44,269 nt of DNA from Deltaproteobacteria bacterium (GCA_016875255.1 VGRU01000005.1:1-44269); one strand, 5' to 3'; counted from the stretch's first letter, positions 32,252-40,762 are shown. Notes: generated from the letters alone by a model not told the origin. Made by a program: numbers and translations.

Positions 32252-33255
32252 TGAAGGCGATTGCCCTCCTCTCCGGAGGTCTTGACAGCACGCTTGCCGC
32301 CAGACTGGTTCTTGACCAGGGGATTGAGCTGGAGGCCCTCAATTTTATGACGGTCTTCTGCACCTGCACCAACCGGGGAGCGACCTGCCTGGCTTCTCAG
32401 AAGGCAGTGGAGACACTGGGCATTTCCCTTAAGGTCTTCAATGTCTCCGAAGAATATCTCAATGTCATAAGAAATCCGAAGCACGGATACGGAAGCAACA
32501 TGAATCCCTGCATCGATTGCCGGATCTTCATGCTGAAGAAGGCAAAGGCTTATATGGAGGAATCGGGCGCTGCATTTGTTGTGACGGGTGAGGTTCTGGG
32601 GCAGAGGCCCATGTCTCAGAGAAGGGATGCGATGCGATTGATCGAGAAGGAGGCTGGACTGGAGGGGTTAATTCTACGCCCCCTCTCAGCTCAATTCCTT
32701 CCCATTACCCTTCCGGAGAAAGAAGGCTGGATTGATCGTGATAAACTGTTAAATATTCAGGGCCGGTCAAGAAAGCCGCAGATCAGGTTGGCCGAGCAGT
32801 TTAATATCCGCGACTATCCCTGTCCGGCAGGAGGGTGCCTTCTCACTGATCCGGGCTTTGCTTTAAGGTTGAAGGATCTGATGGCCCATAACCTTGATTT
32901 TTCATTGAACGATGCCCATCTTTTAAAAGTAGGGAGACATTTTCGCATATCCCCTCAGGTCAAACTGGTGGTCGGGAGGAATGAGGAGGATAATCAGAAG
33001 ATCGAAACTTTTTCTCAGGCAGGAGATGTCCTCTTGAAGACAGTCGGCTATCCCGGCCCTGTTTCTCTTCTGAGGGGAGAAGCCGATGGAACGGAGATGG
33101 AGAGGGCGGCCTCCATTACAGCCCGCTACAGCAAGGCCAAGGGGATAGAGAAGGGAGAAGTCCAGTACCGGAAGGTGGGGAGAGAGGAAGAAAAGTCGAT
33201 CTTTGTGTCTCCCCTTTCTGAAGCAGAGATTCAAAAAGGGATGATCTCTGAATAA
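32251..33255 (+). CDS. Cys-rich PP-loop sulfurtransferase-like protein (MnmA/ThiI-related)
   Basis: A 334-residue ATP-pyrophosphatase-type protein with IALLSGGLDSTLAARL (residues 5-20). It has three cysteine groups: C37, C39 and C46 (VFCTCTNRGATC); C87 and C90 (NPCIDCRIFML); and C191 and C196 (DYPCPAGGCLLTD). The C-terminal about 120 residues resemble the DUF814/NFACT-R type RNA-binding module. Relatives are loosely called tRNA methyltransferase or ThiI; the cysteine set suggests a Fe-S-dependent tRNA thiolase or sulfide carrier, but the substrate is unknown. The start codon overlaps the larE stop, so the two are coupled, and GAGG precedes it. Confidence 0.8.
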   Translation: MKAIALLSGGLDSTLAARLVLDQGIELEALNFMTVFCTCTNRGATCLASQKAVETLGISLKVFNVSEEYLNVIRNPKHGYGSNMNPCIDCRIFMLKKAKAYMEESGAAFVVTGEVLGQRPMSQRRDAMRLIEKEAGLEGLILRPLSAQFLPITLPEKEGWIDRDKLLNIQGRSRKPQIRLAEQFNIRDYPCPAGGCLLTDPGFALRLKDLMAHNLDFSLNDAHLLKVGRHFRISPQVKLVVGRNEEDNQKIETFSQAGDVLLKTVGYPGPVSLLRGEADGTEMERAASITARYSKAKGIEKGEVQYRKVGREEEKSIFVSPLSEAEIQKGMISE

Positions 33256-33291
33256 AATTGTCTACGGATAGGGGGGAGAAAGAGGATCAAG

Positions 33292-34227
33292 ATGAACGAG
33301 GTGTCAGGAATCCATAGCAATAGGCCATGTCCCAGCTGTGATGCAAGGAATGAGCAGCAGAATGTCTATTGTGTCCATTGCGGCCAGCCTCTGCCAATAG
33401 GAAGAAGAAGGGTTAAGGCTTGGATGGTCCTATCCGTATTGATCGGACTTACCCATATAGGTGTCGCAGGGTACTTCATCACCGGCGGCTTTAAATCGAA
33501 ACCAGTGGGCAGAGTTAACGGAGAGGAGATCACCCGGAAAGAGTTTTCAAGCAGGCTCGATCGGGCCAAAAGGCTCTATGAGTTCCGTTTCGGAAAGGAT
33601 TTCTTCAAGGGGGCGGCGGGGGATGAGAACTTAATCCGATTGAAGGCCCAGCTTCTCGAGGAGGTCGTCACGGAGAAACTCCTTCTTCAGGAAGCGAAGA
33701 ACGGCGGCTATGCCAACGCTCCTGAAAAAGAGATCGAGGAGCAGATAGGGGCGATCAAGCAGAGGCATGGATTATCAGAAGCAGATTTCAAAAGCAAACT
33801 GGGAGTCGGACTTCTCGAGTTCAAGGAAGAGCTGAAAAAGGATTGGTTGATTTCGCAGTTCGTTGAAAAGGCTGTTCTGAAAGGCAGTCAGGACAACAGG
33901 GAACAGATCTTTCAGGAATGGCTTGCGGCAGTCAAAAGCAGGGGCAAGATCGAAACCTATGAGAAGTTCGATATCCCTCCTCCGATTCAGGCGGTCTGTT
34001 GTCCCGGTGGAGGATGCGCAGGAGGAGAACAAGTGAGAGCTCTCGATCCGAAGATCGAGAAGGAGGCTACCTTAAAGGCCCTGCAATATTACCAGGAGAA
34101 GACCAGGAGAAGCGGCGCCTCTGCGAGGGCGATCAACTTCGGATGCCACATCCAGGTTGATATCATCGAAGAAGGAAAAGTCGTGCTCTCTCTCACATAT
34201 GAGCGGGGAGAGGTGAAAGAGATTTAA
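33292..34227 (+). CDS. Zinc-ribbon, membrane-anchored SurA-N-like protein
   Basis: A 311-residue protein: an N-terminal zinc ribbon (CPSC ... CVHCG, residues about 13-35), one membrane helix (about 43-64), then a SurA N-terminal-like helical domain (VGRVNGEEITRKEFSSRLDRA, LLEEVVTEKLLLQEA). No PPIase parvulin domain follows. The C-terminal part has a striking VCCPGGGCAGGEQ cluster and one further Cys (NFGCHIQ), so it may bind a metal or sulfur. It precedes a DUF2318 gene by 18 bp and an ABC transporter, probably as one operon. It is perhaps a chaperone or metal-delivery partner for that system; the function is inferred only from context. Confidence 0.65.
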   Translation: MNEVSGIHSNRPCPSCDARNEQQNVYCVHCGQPLPIGRRRVKAWMVLSVLIGLTHIGVAGYFITGGFKSKPVGRVNGEEITRKEFSSRLDRAKRLYEFRFGKDFFKGAAGDENLIRLKAQLLEEVVTEKLLLQEAKNGGYANAPEKEIEEQIGAIKQRHGLSEADFKSKLGVGLLEFKEELKKDWLISQFVEKAVLKGSQDNREQIFQEWLAAVKSRGKIETYEKFDIPPPIQAVCCPGGGCAGGEQVRALDPKIEKEATLKALQYYQEKTRRSGASARAINFGCHIQVDIIEEGKVVLSLTYERGEVKEI

Positions 34228-34245
34228 AAAAAGGAGGATCACTCT

Positions 34246-34902
34246 ATGAAAGCATGTCCAAAATGTCGGGCAGAGAATGAGGAGACCAACCGGTTCTGTA
34301 AGAAGTGCGGGATCGATCTTTCGGGTTCTTCGTTCCAAGATAAAAAGGAGAAGGTATTGGGAGGGAAGAAGGGGGGGCCTTCATGGTCGATCATCCTTTT
34401 AATCGTCGTCGCCATCGCTCTCGGAGGGGCTGCCTACTGGATTGTTCAGGGAAACAGTAATGCAAATCCTAAGGTTTCCACTCAACCGAAGGTGAGCGGG
34501 AAGGTCGATTACACCGGCCAGACGATCCGGATGGCCGATGTTCAGGCCAAGGTGGAGAATGGGAAGATTGTCATTCCTGTCCATGTGGTAAAAGAGAATA
34601 AGTTCGTTCGATTCGAATATGAGGGCAAGGGGCTTAACATACCTCTTTACGCTTATCTTACGATGGCGGGAAGGGTGGTCACGGGGATCAGCATGTGCGA
34701 ACCATGCAAATCCACTCGCTTTCGCATTCAGGACCGGAAACTGGTCTGCAACGCCTGTGATACCGAATGGCATTTAGAGACGCATAAAGGAATCAAGGGC
34801 GGCTGTATGAATTACCCTCCGGAAATCATCCCCAGCGTTATAGAGAAGGATTCGATCGTCATCGATGAAAAGGTGGTTTTGAATTGGAAGCCGAGGGTTT
34901 GA
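34246..34902 (+). CDS. DUF2318 membrane protein with zinc ribbon
   Basis: A 218-residue protein with an N-terminal zinc ribbon (CPKCRAENEETNRFCKKCG), one membrane helix (about 46-66) and a DUF2318 domain. The latter carries the family's metal-binding pattern MCEPCKSTRFRI ... LVCNACDTEWHLETHKG ... GGCMNYPPE. DUF2318 proteins occur with p19/FTR1 iron uptake and MacB-like permeases, as in Campylobacter Cj1658-1663. Here the permease and ATPase are next, but no p19 or FTR1 gene is present. It should be periplasm-facing and redox- or metal-active. The ribosome site is AAAGGAGG. Confidence 0.82.
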   Translation: MKACPKCRAENEETNRFCKKCGIDLSGSSFQDKKEKVLGGKKGGPSWSIILLIVVAIALGGAAYWIVQGNSNANPKVSTQPKVSGKVDYTGQTIRMADVQAKVENGKIVIPVHVVKENKFVRFEYEGKGLNIPLYAYLTMAGRVVTGISMCEPCKSTRFRIQDRKLVCNACDTEWHLETHKGIKGGCMNYPPEIIPSVIEKDSIVIDEKVVLNWKPRV

Positions 34903-34997
34903 AGATAAATGTCAAATTCCAAAGTTCAAAGTTCAAATGAAATCAAAATAACACAAATAACAAAGGGGAAATTTGTAGCTCAATTTTGGTGATATCC

Positions 34998-36158
34998 ATG
35001 CGACTTAAGGACATCTCGATCAACAATCTTAAGAGGCGAAAAGGCAAAGTTTTCTTCCTGATTCTTGGGCTCACCATTGGCATTACGACGGTGATTTCTC
35101 TGATTTCCATTTCGCGGTTGATGAACGAGGATATTGCCAATAAACTGGACGAATTCGGAGCCAATATCCTCATCCTTCCCCGCTCGGACGATCTCTCCCT
35201 CTCCTATGGGGGAATGAGCATCGGAGGGGTGTCCCTGGATGCCCGCACACTGAATGATTCCGATGTTCCGAAGATCCGGGAGATTGAGGTACGGGAGAAT
35301 ATCAGCAGTGTTTCGCCAAAATTTGTCGGAGTGGTGGAGATCGAAGGGAAGAAGATTCCTCTGATGGGCGTTCAGTTTCAGGAGGAGGGGCGGCTGAAGA
35401 AGTGGTGGAAGATCCATGGAGCCCTTCCTAAAAATAGGGATGAGGCGCTTCTCGGAAATGAGGTGGCTGTAAGACTCTTTAAGAGCACGAACGACCACTT
35501 AACGATCAACGGAAGAAAAGTCAGAATTTCAGGGATCCTTGAAGAGACAGGCTCTCAGGACGACTTTCTCATCTACGCCGATCTGAGTTTTGTCCAGGAA
35601 GCTCTGAATAAACCAAAGGCGGTGAGCCTGATTGAAGTCTCCGCTTATTGCAACACCTGCCCGATCGAGGAGATCGTGGATCAGATTTCGAAGAAGTTGC
35701 CCCATGCCAAGGTGACCGCCATCAAACAGACGCTCGAGACCAAGATGGAGGCGCTGGATCATTTCAGGAAGTTCTCCATAGGGATATCGGCCATCGTTCT
35801 TCTCATCGGAGCGCTGATCGTCTTTACCAATATGATGGCCTCGGTCAATGAACGGAAGAGGGAGATCGGGATTTTCAGGGCGATCGGATTTAGAAAGTCC
35901 CATATCATGAGGATCATCTTTTTGGAGGCCTTGATTGTGGGATTGATCGCAGGAGTGACAGGATATCTCCTCGGTCTTGGGATCTCCCATTTTATCGGGC
36001 CGATGGTCCTTGGAATGAAGAGCGTGAGATGGGTGATCGACCCGTCTTTAGCCATCGGGGCAATCTTTCTTTCAACGCTGATCGGAGTTTTATCGAGCGT
36101 CTATCCGGCGCTTCATGCTTCGAAGATGGACCCCACAGAGGCATTGAGAGCGCTGTAA
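34998..36158 (+). CDS. FtsX/MacB-type ABC transporter permease
   Basis: A 386-residue permease with one N-terminal membrane helix (FFLILGLTIGITTVISLIS), a large periplasmic MacB-like domain with a C-x2-C pair (AYCNTCPIEEI) and three C-terminal helices (from about 260) including ERKREIGIFRAIGFRKSHI, the FtsX signature. It ends with the usual LHASKMDPTEALRAL. Such permeases work with LolD-type ATPases as mechanotransmitters rather than classical pores. The ATG at 34998 is chosen because GGTGA lies just upstream. It pairs with the ATPase at 36299 and probably acts on, or is loaded by, the DUF2318 protein. Confidence 0.88.
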   Translation: MRLKDISINNLKRRKGKVFFLILGLTIGITTVISLISISRLMNEDIANKLDEFGANILILPRSDDLSLSYGGMSIGGVSLDARTLNDSDVPKIREIEVRENISSVSPKFVGVVEIEGKKIPLMGVQFQEEGRLKKWWKIHGALPKNRDEALLGNEVAVRLFKSTNDHLTINGRKVRISGILEETGSQDDFLIYADLSFVQEALNKPKAVSLIEVSAYCNTCPIEEIVDQISKKLPHAKVTAIKQTLETKMEALDHFRKFSIGISAIVLLIGALIVFTNMMASVNERKREIGIFRAIGFRKSHIMRIIFLEALIVGLIAGVTGYLLGLGISHFIGPMVLGMKSVRWVIDPSLAIGAIFLSTLIGVLSSVYPALHASKMDPTEALRAL

Positions 36159-36298
36159 AAGGATGGAGGCTGGAGGAGCGTCCCCTTCCAGGGACTTGAG
36201 GCTGAAGGCAAAAGAGATTCTGCCTCAAACCCACCTGCCGGGAGGCAGGGGAGGTGATCCTCAAACCTCAAGTGAAACGATCCTCAAACGGTTTTATA

Positions 36299-36970
36299 AT
36301 GAGCCTGATTGAGATTAAAACTCTTTTCAAAACCTATGAGAGCGGAGAAGAGAAGGTATGCGCTCTGGTCGATGTGGGCCTTCGTATCGGGAGGGGAGAA
36401 TTTATCTCTGTGATGGGCCCCTCCGGTTCGGGGAAATCGACCCTCCTCACCATTCTCGGCGGGCTCAACCATCCCACGGCCGGTGAGGTCGTTGTCGATG
36501 ATATTTCAATCTATCAACTTCCCCTGGAGAGGTTGGCCGATTTCAGAAGGGAGTATCTTGGGTTCATCTTTCAATCCTTCCAATTGATTCCTTACCTGAC
36601 CGTGATTGAGAATGTGATGCTTCCGCTCTCCATTACGGAGAGATCGAATCGTGAACAGGGCAGGATGGCCGGAGAGATATTAGAGAGAACCGGTTTGAAG
36701 GGGAAGGAGAGGAGGCTTCCGGATCAACTCTCCGGAGGAGAACAGGAGCGGGTAGCGATTGCGAGGGCTCTGGTCAATGCGCCGCCCATTCTTCTTGCGG
36801 ATGAGCCGACCGGAAACCTTGACACCCGGACCGGAAAAGAGATCATGGAGTTGTTCAAATCCCTGAACGCAGAGGGTCAGACGATCATCATGGTAACCCA
36901 TAACCCGGAAAATGCCGTTTTTTCTTCGAGGACGATCTCTCTTCGAGATGGCCGGGTGGATGGAAATTAA
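36299..36970 (+). CDS. LolD/MacB-type ABC transporter ATPase
   Basis: A 223-residue ATPase with Walker [11 protein letters not shown]-loop [18 protein letters not shown], signature [15 protein letters not shown], Walker [13 protein letters not shown] and the H-loop VTHNP. It energises the permease encoded upstream. The start [19 protein letters not shown] is usual for the family; a GTG at 36254 would add 15 residues and has a better ribosome site (GGGGAG), so the start is uncertain. The stop overlaps the 5-bp target duplication of MITE copy 3, which begins 4 bp later. Confidence 0.92.
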   Translation: MSLIEIKTLFKTYESGEEKVCALVDVGLRIGRGEFISVMGPSGSGKSTLLTILGGLNHPTAGEVVVDDISIYQLPLERLADFRREYLGFIFQSFQLIPYLTVIENVMLPLSITERSNREQGRMAGEILERTGLKGKERRLPDQLSGGEQERVAIARALVNAPPILLADEPTGNLDTRTGKEIMELFKSLNAEGQTIIMVTHNPENAVFSSRTISLRDGRVDGN

Positions 36971-36973
36971 GGA

Positions 36974-37201
36974 CCTAAATTGAGCGATTCATCCTATCTC
37001 ACAAGGGGGGACAGAGATGCCTCAACCCCTTTTAGAATGCGATACGTTATAAATTTAGGGAATGGGCCTCGAACTTTCACCCAACGGGTGATGATTGGGC
37101 AGGCCTCATGGTTGATTCAACTCATCAAAGGTGATCGCTCTAAAAGGCTTTTCGGCCTCCCTGCCCCCCTTGTGAGGGATGAAAAGATCGCTCAATTTAG
37201 G
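36974..37201 (+). mobile_element. MITE, copy 3 of 3 (228 bp)
   Basis: Same orientation as copy 1. The perfect 15-bp ends (CCTAAATTGAGCGAT and complement) are flanked by the perfect target duplication AAGGA (36969-36973 and 37202-37206). It sits exactly between the stop codons of two convergent genes (36970 and 37208), where its long inverted arms could act as a two-way transcription terminator. Confidence 0.9.
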
Positions 37202-37207
37202 AAGGAT

Positions 37208-37846
37208 TTAAAATACGTATTCGATCAAACCTGAAATTCTCAACCTTTCCACATCTTCGGGACGATCCACATCCCATTGCTGAGGAAGTTCCCGCCAGTC
37301 CAATCTCGATTGGCGAAGCCGCTCCCTTGTCTCTTCTAAGACAGACCCCGTTCCCCAGGAAATTCCCTCAAAGAGCGCTGGTTCATATTGACGAAGGCCG
37401 ATGAGAACATAACCTCCATCTTCAGCCGGAGCAATAACCACAGGGGACTCCTGTTCTAATGCTTTTCCTGCCTCTTTTAAATCGTCTGAAGTGAGAGAAG
37501 GGCAATCCGTGCCGATTAGAAGAGCCATCGGAACTCTTTTCAATATTTCATTAAAGGCGTGTGCCATCCGTCTGCCGAGATCGCCTTCTGTCTGTTGATG
37601 GAGCTCGATTCGAAACTTTTCAGCGCATCGAAGAAAGAAGGGGTGCTCTTTCGAGGGCGAACACCAGAGTTCAACAGAACCCGCTTTTGATCCAACGGCG
37701 ATATTCAGTGTATGCAAAACAAGTTTTTGGTAAAGGGTTGTTGCGGATTCAACATCCATAGAGGAAAGCAAACGGGTCTTTACCTCTCCCGGGATGGGCG
37801 CCTTTGCAAAGACAATAATGCGACAATTCGTTAAATTCGATGTCAT
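37208..37846 (-). CDS. TIGR04282-type glycosyltransferase (arsenosugar cluster)
   Basis: A 212-residue GT-A-fold protein of the DUF2064/TIGR04282 family: RIIVFAKAPIPGEVKTRLL at the N-terminus (nucleotide-sugar site), MALLIGTDCPSLTSDDL with the metal-binding D, and APAEDGGYVLIGL. NCBI names these arsenosugar biosynthesis glycosyltransferases because they lie beside arsS, as here. It ends just past MITE copy 3 and begins 5 bp after the stop of the next gene upstream on the minus strand, so it is the last gene of a four-gene minus-strand operon. Confidence 0.88.
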   Translation of the reverse strand: MTSNLTNCRIIVFAKAPIPGEVKTRLLSSMDVESATTLYQKLVLHTLNIAVGSKAGSVELWCSPSKEHPFFLRCAEKFRIELHQQTEGDLGRRMAHAFNEILKRVPMALLIGTDCPSLTSDDLKEAGKALEQESPVVIAPAEDGGYVLIGLRQYEPALFEGISWGTGSVLEETRERLRQSRLDWRELPQQWDVDRPEDVERLRISGLIEYVF

Positions 37847-37851
37847 TTGTG

Positions 37852-38541
37852 TTATTCGAGTGTTGGATAATAAAACTTTGCCAGTCGTTTCGGGTTAACT
37901 TTAAAAAAATAGGCAAGCCTCAGGAACCACATGAGAAGGATGGTGCGGAGGAGTCCTTTCTCTTCCCAGCGGCGGCTGGAGGTAAGAACGGGTTGATAGA
38001 GACAGAGGGGTCGGTCGTATTTCTTTAAAATCTTGCACAAGGCGACATCTTCCATCAAATTGATCTCCGGGAAACCACCGATCGCCTCAAAGAGTTCTCG
38101 TTTGACAAAGATAGCCTGATCTCCCGTGGCGATGCGCGAAAGCCGGGACCGCCAGTTCATCAGGATCTCAATGATGCGGAGCAGGGGGTGTTTTCCTGAG
38201 AGTTTCACATCGAAACGGCCCCATCTGCTCCCCATACTCTTCATCCCTTCGATGATTAACCGGTCAGCCCTTGCGGGCAGGAAGGTGTCGCCATGTAGAA
38301 AGAGAAGGATTTCATGGCTCGCCGATTTCGCTCCGTCATTCATCTGGCGGCTCCGGCCCCGTGACTTCTGAATGATCTTGTCCGCGTAAGGCTTTGAAAG
38401 AGTGATGGTATTGTCATGGCTTCCGCCATCGACGACAATCACCTCATGGCCTGCCTCCCGAAGGGGCTGAAGGGCGATGAGGGTTTGCGCAATCGCCGAT
38501 GCTTCATTCAAAACCGGAAGGATGATGGATATCTTCGTCAT
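37852..38541 (-). CDS. TIGR04283-type family 2 glycosyltransferase (arsenosugar cluster)
   Basis: A 229-residue family 2 glycosyltransferase: ISIILPVLNEASAIAQTL, EVIVVDGGSHDNTI, a membrane-proximal GRSRQMNDGAKSASHEILLF and LHGDT as the DxD-like metal site, then GDQAIFVKRELFEAIGGFPE. The C-terminus (LLMWFLRLAYFF) is hydrophobic and may contact the membrane. This is the TIGR04283 type that accompanies ArsS. It is 5 bp from the TIGR04282 gene. Its upstream spacer (38542-38618) is made of GACTAT-like words, which may separate it from arsS transcriptionally. Confidence 0.9.
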   Translation of the reverse strand: MTKISIILPVLNEASAIAQTLIALQPLREAGHEVIVVDGGSHDNTITLSKPYADKIIQKSRGRSRQMNDGAKSASHEILLFLHGDTFLPARADRLIIEGMKSMGSRWGRFDVKLSGKHPLLRIIEILMNWRSRLSRIATGDQAIFVKRELFEAIGGFPEINLMEDVALCKILKKYDRPLCLYQPVLTSSRRWEEKGLLRTILLMWFLRLAYFFKVNPKRLAKFYYPTLE

Positions 38542-38618
38542 TTTAAATCAGTCGGATAATCATTCGTCTAATCGTTTTATAGTTGACTATATGACGATGT
38601 GACTATCAGACGATTAGA

Positions 38619-39569
38619 CTATTGAGTCATTGGACTACTCAAAACTCCTGTGCAACTGGATCCCTGGCCTGCGGTGCAGCCGTAACAGTGGTCCAGGAGC
38701 GGGATGGGGTTTCCCTTCAGATCAATCCCCTTCAATTCGGAGAGATGGACCCGCGACCTTCCTTCCAACAGGAGGGGAAGGCCGAGCGCCTGATTGAAAT
38801 CGCAATCATAGACATAACCCTGATAGTCCACGCTGATAAGCCTCCGGCACATCACGGATTCGAGATTCCCGTCCTGATGCGCCCCCTGGAGAAGATTCAT
38901 ATACCTTAAACGCTCGCCCCTCGCCGTCAATAGTGTTTCAAAACGATGGACGGGCATATTGGTGATGGTATAGAGATGGTTGAAGACAATGCCATACCGG
39001 TCTCCCAGTTCTCTCCTGTAATCCTCTTCCAAGAGGGTTTGGGGAGAAGGAAGAAAAGAACCCAGCGGATTATAGACCAAATTGAGGGGGAGTCCCGAAT
39101 CTTTTTGGCCATAACCCAGCTGATTGAGCTTTCTTAAGGCACGGAGACTGGCCTCGAAAACGCCATTGCCCCGTTGACGGTCAACATTCTCTTTCAGGTA
39201 ACAGGGCAGGGAGGCGATGATCTCCACCTTCTGATCGGCGAGAAATTCTTCCAATCCCTCCATTCCGGATTCCTCGAAGACGGTAAGATTACAGCGATCA
39301 ATGACATGGATGCCCATCGCGCGGGCAGAACGGATGAGGCGTCTGAAGTGAGGGTTTAGTTCCGGAGCACCACCGGTTAGATCGAGGTGACGGAGATTCG
39401 ATGAGGCAAGGAAAGCAATCACCTGATCGATGGTGGTGCGATCCATCATCTCCATCCTTTCAGGACCGGCATTGACATGGCAGTGGATGCACCTCTGATT
39501 ACACCGGTAGCCAAGGTTCGCCTGTAAAATTTCAAGACAGGTTCGTCTGATCACTGGGAAACCGGTCAT
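38619..39569 (-). CDS. arsS: ArsS-type radical SAM protein
   Basis: A 316-residue radical SAM enzyme with the CxxxCxxC cluster C23, C27, C30 (LGYRCNQRCIHCHVNAGP), LRHLDLTGGAPELNPHF, and a C-terminal cysteine region (VYDCDFNQALG, HCYGCTAGQGSSCTG) for an auxiliary cluster. This matches ArsS, proposed to build the 5'-deoxyribosyl arsenic skeleton of arsenosugars from a methylated arsenical and SAM. The usual methyltransferase ArsM is not in the window. It starts 1 bp after the stop of the membrane-protein gene upstream, so the two are cotranscribed. It could also act on another thiol or oxyanion substrate. Confidence 0.9.
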   Translation of the reverse strand: MTGFPVIRRTCLEILQANLGYRCNQRCIHCHVNAGPERMEMMDRTTIDQVIAFLASSNLRHLDLTGGAPELNPHFRRLIRSARAMGIHVIDRCNLTVFEESGMEGLEEFLADQKVEIIASLPCYLKENVDRQRGNGVFEASLRALRKLNQLGYGQKDSGLPLNLVYNPLGSFLPSPQTLLEEDYRRELGDRYGIVFNHLYTITNMPVHRFETLLTARGERLRYMNLLQGAHQDGNLESVMCRRLISVDYQGYVYDCDFNQALGLPLLLEGRSRVHLSELKGIDLKGNPIPLLDHCYGCTAGQGSSCTGVLSSPMTQ

Positions 39570-39570
39570 C

Positions 39571-40296
39571 TCAAATCTCCTTCTCTTTTTTGATCGATCG
39601 AAACTTTTTCACAAAGATGGGAATGAGAGCAAAAATGCCAAGCAGGATCAGAGCGCTCAGGGTTTTAAATGAAAGGAGTTGATCGGGTGACTCAATCCGG
39701 CCGAGGGATTGGCCGAGATTGGCAAAGACGAAAGCGCCCGGGATAATGCCGATGGCTGTGGCCAGCACATAGGTCTGGGCTTTGATGGGGGTGAAAGCTG
39801 TGGCCAGATTGATCAACCAGAACGGAAAGAGAGGAACGAGCCTTAAAAAGAGAAGGTAGTTGAAATCATTTCTGTGAAATTCTGACATCAGTTTCTTAGC
39901 CGTCGTCCCCATTCGCCGGGAGACAACCTCGGCAAATACATAGCGTGCGGCAAGAAAGGCAAGGGTGGCGCCCAGGGTCGCTGAGAAGAGGATAATGGCT
40001 GTTCCAACCCACAAACCAAAAAGAAACCCTATCGTAAGGGACAGAATAGTTGCAACAGGAAGGCTTAAGGCTGTTGAGGCCGTATAAACGGCCATGGCTC
40101 CAAAGAGGATTGACGAATAATGATTGAGGGTGTAGGCCATCAACCTGTCTCGATTGGCCTTGAGCGCTGAGAAATTTAAGTGCTGGTCACCGCCTAAAAA
40201 GAAGAAGGCGGAAAACCCTCCGACAAAGATCAGGAGAATGAGGATCTTCTTCCACGAGATGGAAGGCCTGGATTGGTCTTGGGGAACTCGAGACAT
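39571..40296 (-). CDS. TVP38/TMEM64 (DedA-like) membrane protein
   Basis: A 241-residue inner-membrane protein with about six hydrophobic helices (KILILLIFVGGFSAFFFLG, SILFGAMAVYTASTALSLPV, ILSLTIGFLFGLWVGTAIIL, and others). The family re-entrant segment is recognisable as LFLRLVPLFPFWLINLATAF. The role of TVP38 proteins is not firmly known; lipid or small-molecule transport is suggested for DedA relatives. It is the first gene of the minus-strand cluster with arsS and the two glycosyltransferases, an arrangement seen with other arsenosugar-type loci, so it may move an intermediate. Confidence 0.88.
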   Translation of the reverse strand: MSRVPQDQSRPSISWKKILILLIFVGGFSAFFFLGGDQHLNFSALKANRDRLMAYTLNHYSSILFGAMAVYTASTALSLPVATILSLTIGFLFGLWVGTAIILFSATLGATLAFLAARYVFAEVVSRRMGTTAKKLMSEFHRNDFNYLLFLRLVPLFPFWLINLATAFTPIKAQTYVLATAIGIIPGAFVFANLGQSLGRIESPDQLLSFKTLSALILLGIFALIPIFVKKFRSIKKEKEI

Positions 40297-40707
40297 ATGA
40301 TTGAATATTAATTGGACATGGTTACAAATTTCAAGCCATTCATTATAATCACCCCCGTTCCGCTAATGGAGGCCTATGGATATACCTTGCAGTTGCAAAA
40401 ACGGCCACGGGTAAACCGCTCTTCAAGGTTTCTGACGGCGATTAAGTTGACATGTTAAGGGAAACGGTAGACCTCACCTAAGGTGAACTCCGGCAAGGAC
40501 TTGGGATGTGTGTGCTTATTCGCTAAAAGGTTCGCCCGTCAGGAGTTTTAAAATAGCGGGCTTTCCGGTTCTTTTATGTCTAATGCTATACCGATCACCC
40601 TGAGGCTTTCGAAGGGTGAAAGGTCTTGAAACCTGTTCTGTATAATTCTTTCCAAATGGATGTAATTAAAGGTTTATGAGATATTTAAAAAATTTCTAAA
40701 AAATATC
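40297..40707. other. Gene-free divergent spacer with REP-like hairpin
   Basis: No credible gene is seen. It holds short degenerate matches to coding sequence without a start, and the hairpin CACCCTGAGGCTTTCGAAGG with GTG (40596-40620), related to the repeats at 10373 and 17047. It separates the minus-strand arsS cluster from the plus-strand second Rrf2 gene and must contain the promoter of the TVP38 gene, which I could not identify. Confidence 0.5.
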
Positions 40708-40736
40708 TTGACAAATACAATAAAGAAATATATATT
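40708..40736 (+). promoter_or_regulatory. Promoter of the second Rrf2 gene
   Basis: TTGACA at 40708-40713 and TATATT at 40731-40736, spacer 17 bp, in very AT-rich DNA. The start codon is 26 bp further on, and AGGGGA lies between. An Rrf2 operator overlapping the -10 is likely but no clear symmetrical site is visible. Confidence 0.7.
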
Positions 40737-40762
40737 GAAAGTAACATTATTCAGGGGACAAC

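Noticed and set aside
40374..40470. Short frames in the divergent spacer (for example LAVAKTATGKPLFKVSDGD)
   Set aside because: No start codon with a ribosome site, under 35 codons, next to repeat sequence. Perhaps a relic, not supportable.
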